This document shows, one piece after another, positions 63,038-64,000 of a stretch of 64,000 nucleotides of DNA. The notes under the pieces were generated by a model, which saw nothing but the letters and a program-made list of their open reading frames with translations, searched no databases and was not told where the DNA came from. The stretch is taken from positions 1,363,501 through 1,427,500 of the forward strand of contig NZ_CP059997.1 of assembly GCF_018736145.1 (NCBI RefSeq), given 5' to 3'. Within the stretch, counting starts at the first letter, position 1, and each line of letters begins with the position of its first letter. A program made the position numbers and the translations under genes. The stretch is from Amycolatopsis sp. CA-230715 (GTDB taxonomy: Bacteria; Actinomycetota; Actinomycetes; Mycobacteriales; Pseudonocardiaceae).

Positions 63038-64000
63038 TCAGTCCTCCGGCACCATTTCGATGGCACCGCACGGGCATTCCTGGACACAGATCCCGCAGCC
63101 CTTGCAGTAGTCGAGGTCGATCTCGTACCGCTCGCCCGGTTCGAGCTTGACCACCGCGTTGTCCGGACAGACCCCGTAGCAGTTGTCGCAGCCGAAGCAG
63201 TTCCCGCACGACAGGCACCGCCGTGCCTCGAACAGCGCGGTCGACTCGTCGAGGCCACCGACCACTTCGTCGAATGTGGACACTCGGCGGGACAGGTCGA
63301 GATGCGGCCGGACCGTCGCGTCCGCGTCGCTGTAGTACCAGGTGTTCAGCTTGTCGAAGGTCGCGAGCGGCCGCGGCTCCCGCTCGGCGCGCGCTGAGCC
63401 GCGGAGCCACGCGTCGATCGAGCGAGCCGCCCTCGCGCCGTGCCCGATGGCCGCGGTCGCGGTCCGGGTGGCCGGAACCATGTCCCCGCCGGCGAAAACC
63501 CCTTCGCGCCCGGTCATCATGGCCCGGTCCACTTCGACACCGCCGTCCGCACGGCCGATGCCGGCCAGCCCGTCCACCAGGGACAGGTCCGAATCCTGGC
63601 CCAGTGCGAGCAGCACGGAGTCGGCGGCCAGGTCCTCCAGCTCACCGGTCGGCTGGGGGAAACCCGTGTCGTCGAGGCGCATCTTCTCCACGGTGACCCC
63701 GCCGCGGTCGACGTGGGTGACGGTGGACAGCCAGCGGAACGTGATCCCTTCCTCCACCGCCTCGCCGACCTCGGCCGGATGGGCGGACATCCGCGCGCGG
63801 GTCCGCCGGTAGACGACCAGCGAGTCGGCCGCACCGAGCCGCCTGGCGGTGCGCGCGGCGTCCATGGCGGTGTCGCCGCCTCCGTAGACGACGACGCGCC
63901 GTCCCAGGAGAGGTCGTTCACCGCTCTCCACGCCGTGCAACACCGACACCGCTTCGAGCACGCGCGCCGAGTCCCCCGCCGGGATGTAAGCGCGTCGGCC
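63038..64000 (-). CDS. FAD/NAD(P) oxidoreductase with 4Fe-4S tail (cut by window edge)
   Basis: The visible 320 C-terminal residues show an NAD(P)-binding GGGDTAMDAARTARRLGA motif, an FAD-contact AGGDMVPATRTATAAIGHG and a two-cluster ferredoxin end (CLSCGNCFGCDNCYGVCP, CKGCGICVQECPCGAIEM). This is the plan of glutamate-synthase-beta-like enzymes that link NAD(P)H to ferredoxin or another Fe-S partner. The start lies beyond the right edge. It may move electrons between pyridine nucleotides and the Fe-S network of the island. Confidence 0.85.
   Translation of the reverse strand, partial: GRRAYIPAGDSARVLEAVSVLHGVESGERPLLGRRVVVYGGGDTAMDAARTARRLGAADSLVVYRRTRARMSAHPAEVGEAVEEGITFRWLSTVTHVDRGGVTVEKMRLDDTGFPQPTGELEDLAADSVLLALGQDSDLSLVDGLAGIGRADGGVEVDRAMMTGREGVFAGGDMVPATRTATAAIGHGARAARSIDAWLRGSARAEREPRPLATFDKLNTWYYSDADATVRPHLDLSRRVSTFDEVVGGLDESTALFEARRCLSCGNCFGCDNCYGVCPDNAVVKLEPGERYEIDLDYCKGCGICVQECPCGAIEMVPED

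Overview
This is a high-GC actinobacterial chromosome segment, most likely from a Pseudonocardiaceae member such as Amycolatopsis. I infer this from codon use, WS/DGAT and DUF2637 genes, actinobacterial two-component systems, LGFP-repeat and secreted lipase genes, and a group 3b [NiFe]-hydrogenase locus. It carries no rRNA gene, intact tRNA gene or CRISPR array. Both ends cut genes: a ferredoxin-reductase-like flavoprotein on the left and an FAD/NAD(P)/4Fe-4S oxidoreductase on the right.

Layout. 0-5 kb: lipid genes (flavoprotein, acyl-CoA carboxylase beta subunit, TetR regulator, secreted lipase). 5-16.3 kb: regulators and secreted proteins (MarR, a CseB/CseC-like two-component system, PucR, a large LuxR/NB-ARC regulator, a secreted beta-propeller, a trypsin-like protease, LysR). 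16.4-18.7 kb: a gene graveyard of P450, AraC, metalloprotease-like, DUF2637 and SMC-like ATPase fragments, with a tRNA-like 3' end at its left edge. It looks like a decayed integrative element. 18.8-25.3 kb: a DUF2231 membrane protein, an MprA/MprB-like two-component system, an ABC exporter, a WS/DGAT acyltransferase and a membrane protein.

25.4-64 kb reads as one hypoxia/dormancy island. It holds a group 3b hydrogenase operon with its protease, the hypFCDE maturation operon, an acyl-CoA synthetase, a complete arginine deiminase pathway (antiporter, ADI, OTC, carbamate kinase), a slipin, a universal stress protein, two CBS proteins, an Rv1733c-like membrane protein, a P1B-5 metal ATPase fused to hemerythrin, an ABC exporter, an alcohol dehydrogenase, FtsH, a SHOCT protein and an SRPBCC protein. 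Many spacers here contain copies of a GGGAC-centred dyad resembling the mycobacterial DosR/DevR box (consensus GGGACTWWAGTCCC). The best copies are at 25498, 34606, 41456 and 53444.

A plausible joint logic, which is inference: when oxygen or respiration fails, a DosR-type regulator encoded elsewhere turns on hydrogen-linked NAD(P) redox balancing, ATP synthesis from arginine, lipid storage, membrane quality control and oxygen- or iron-aware metal export. Separately, the 11-mer TCCACTGTGGA occurs eight times exactly, in both orientations relative to genes, which points to a genome-wide DNA-level signal.
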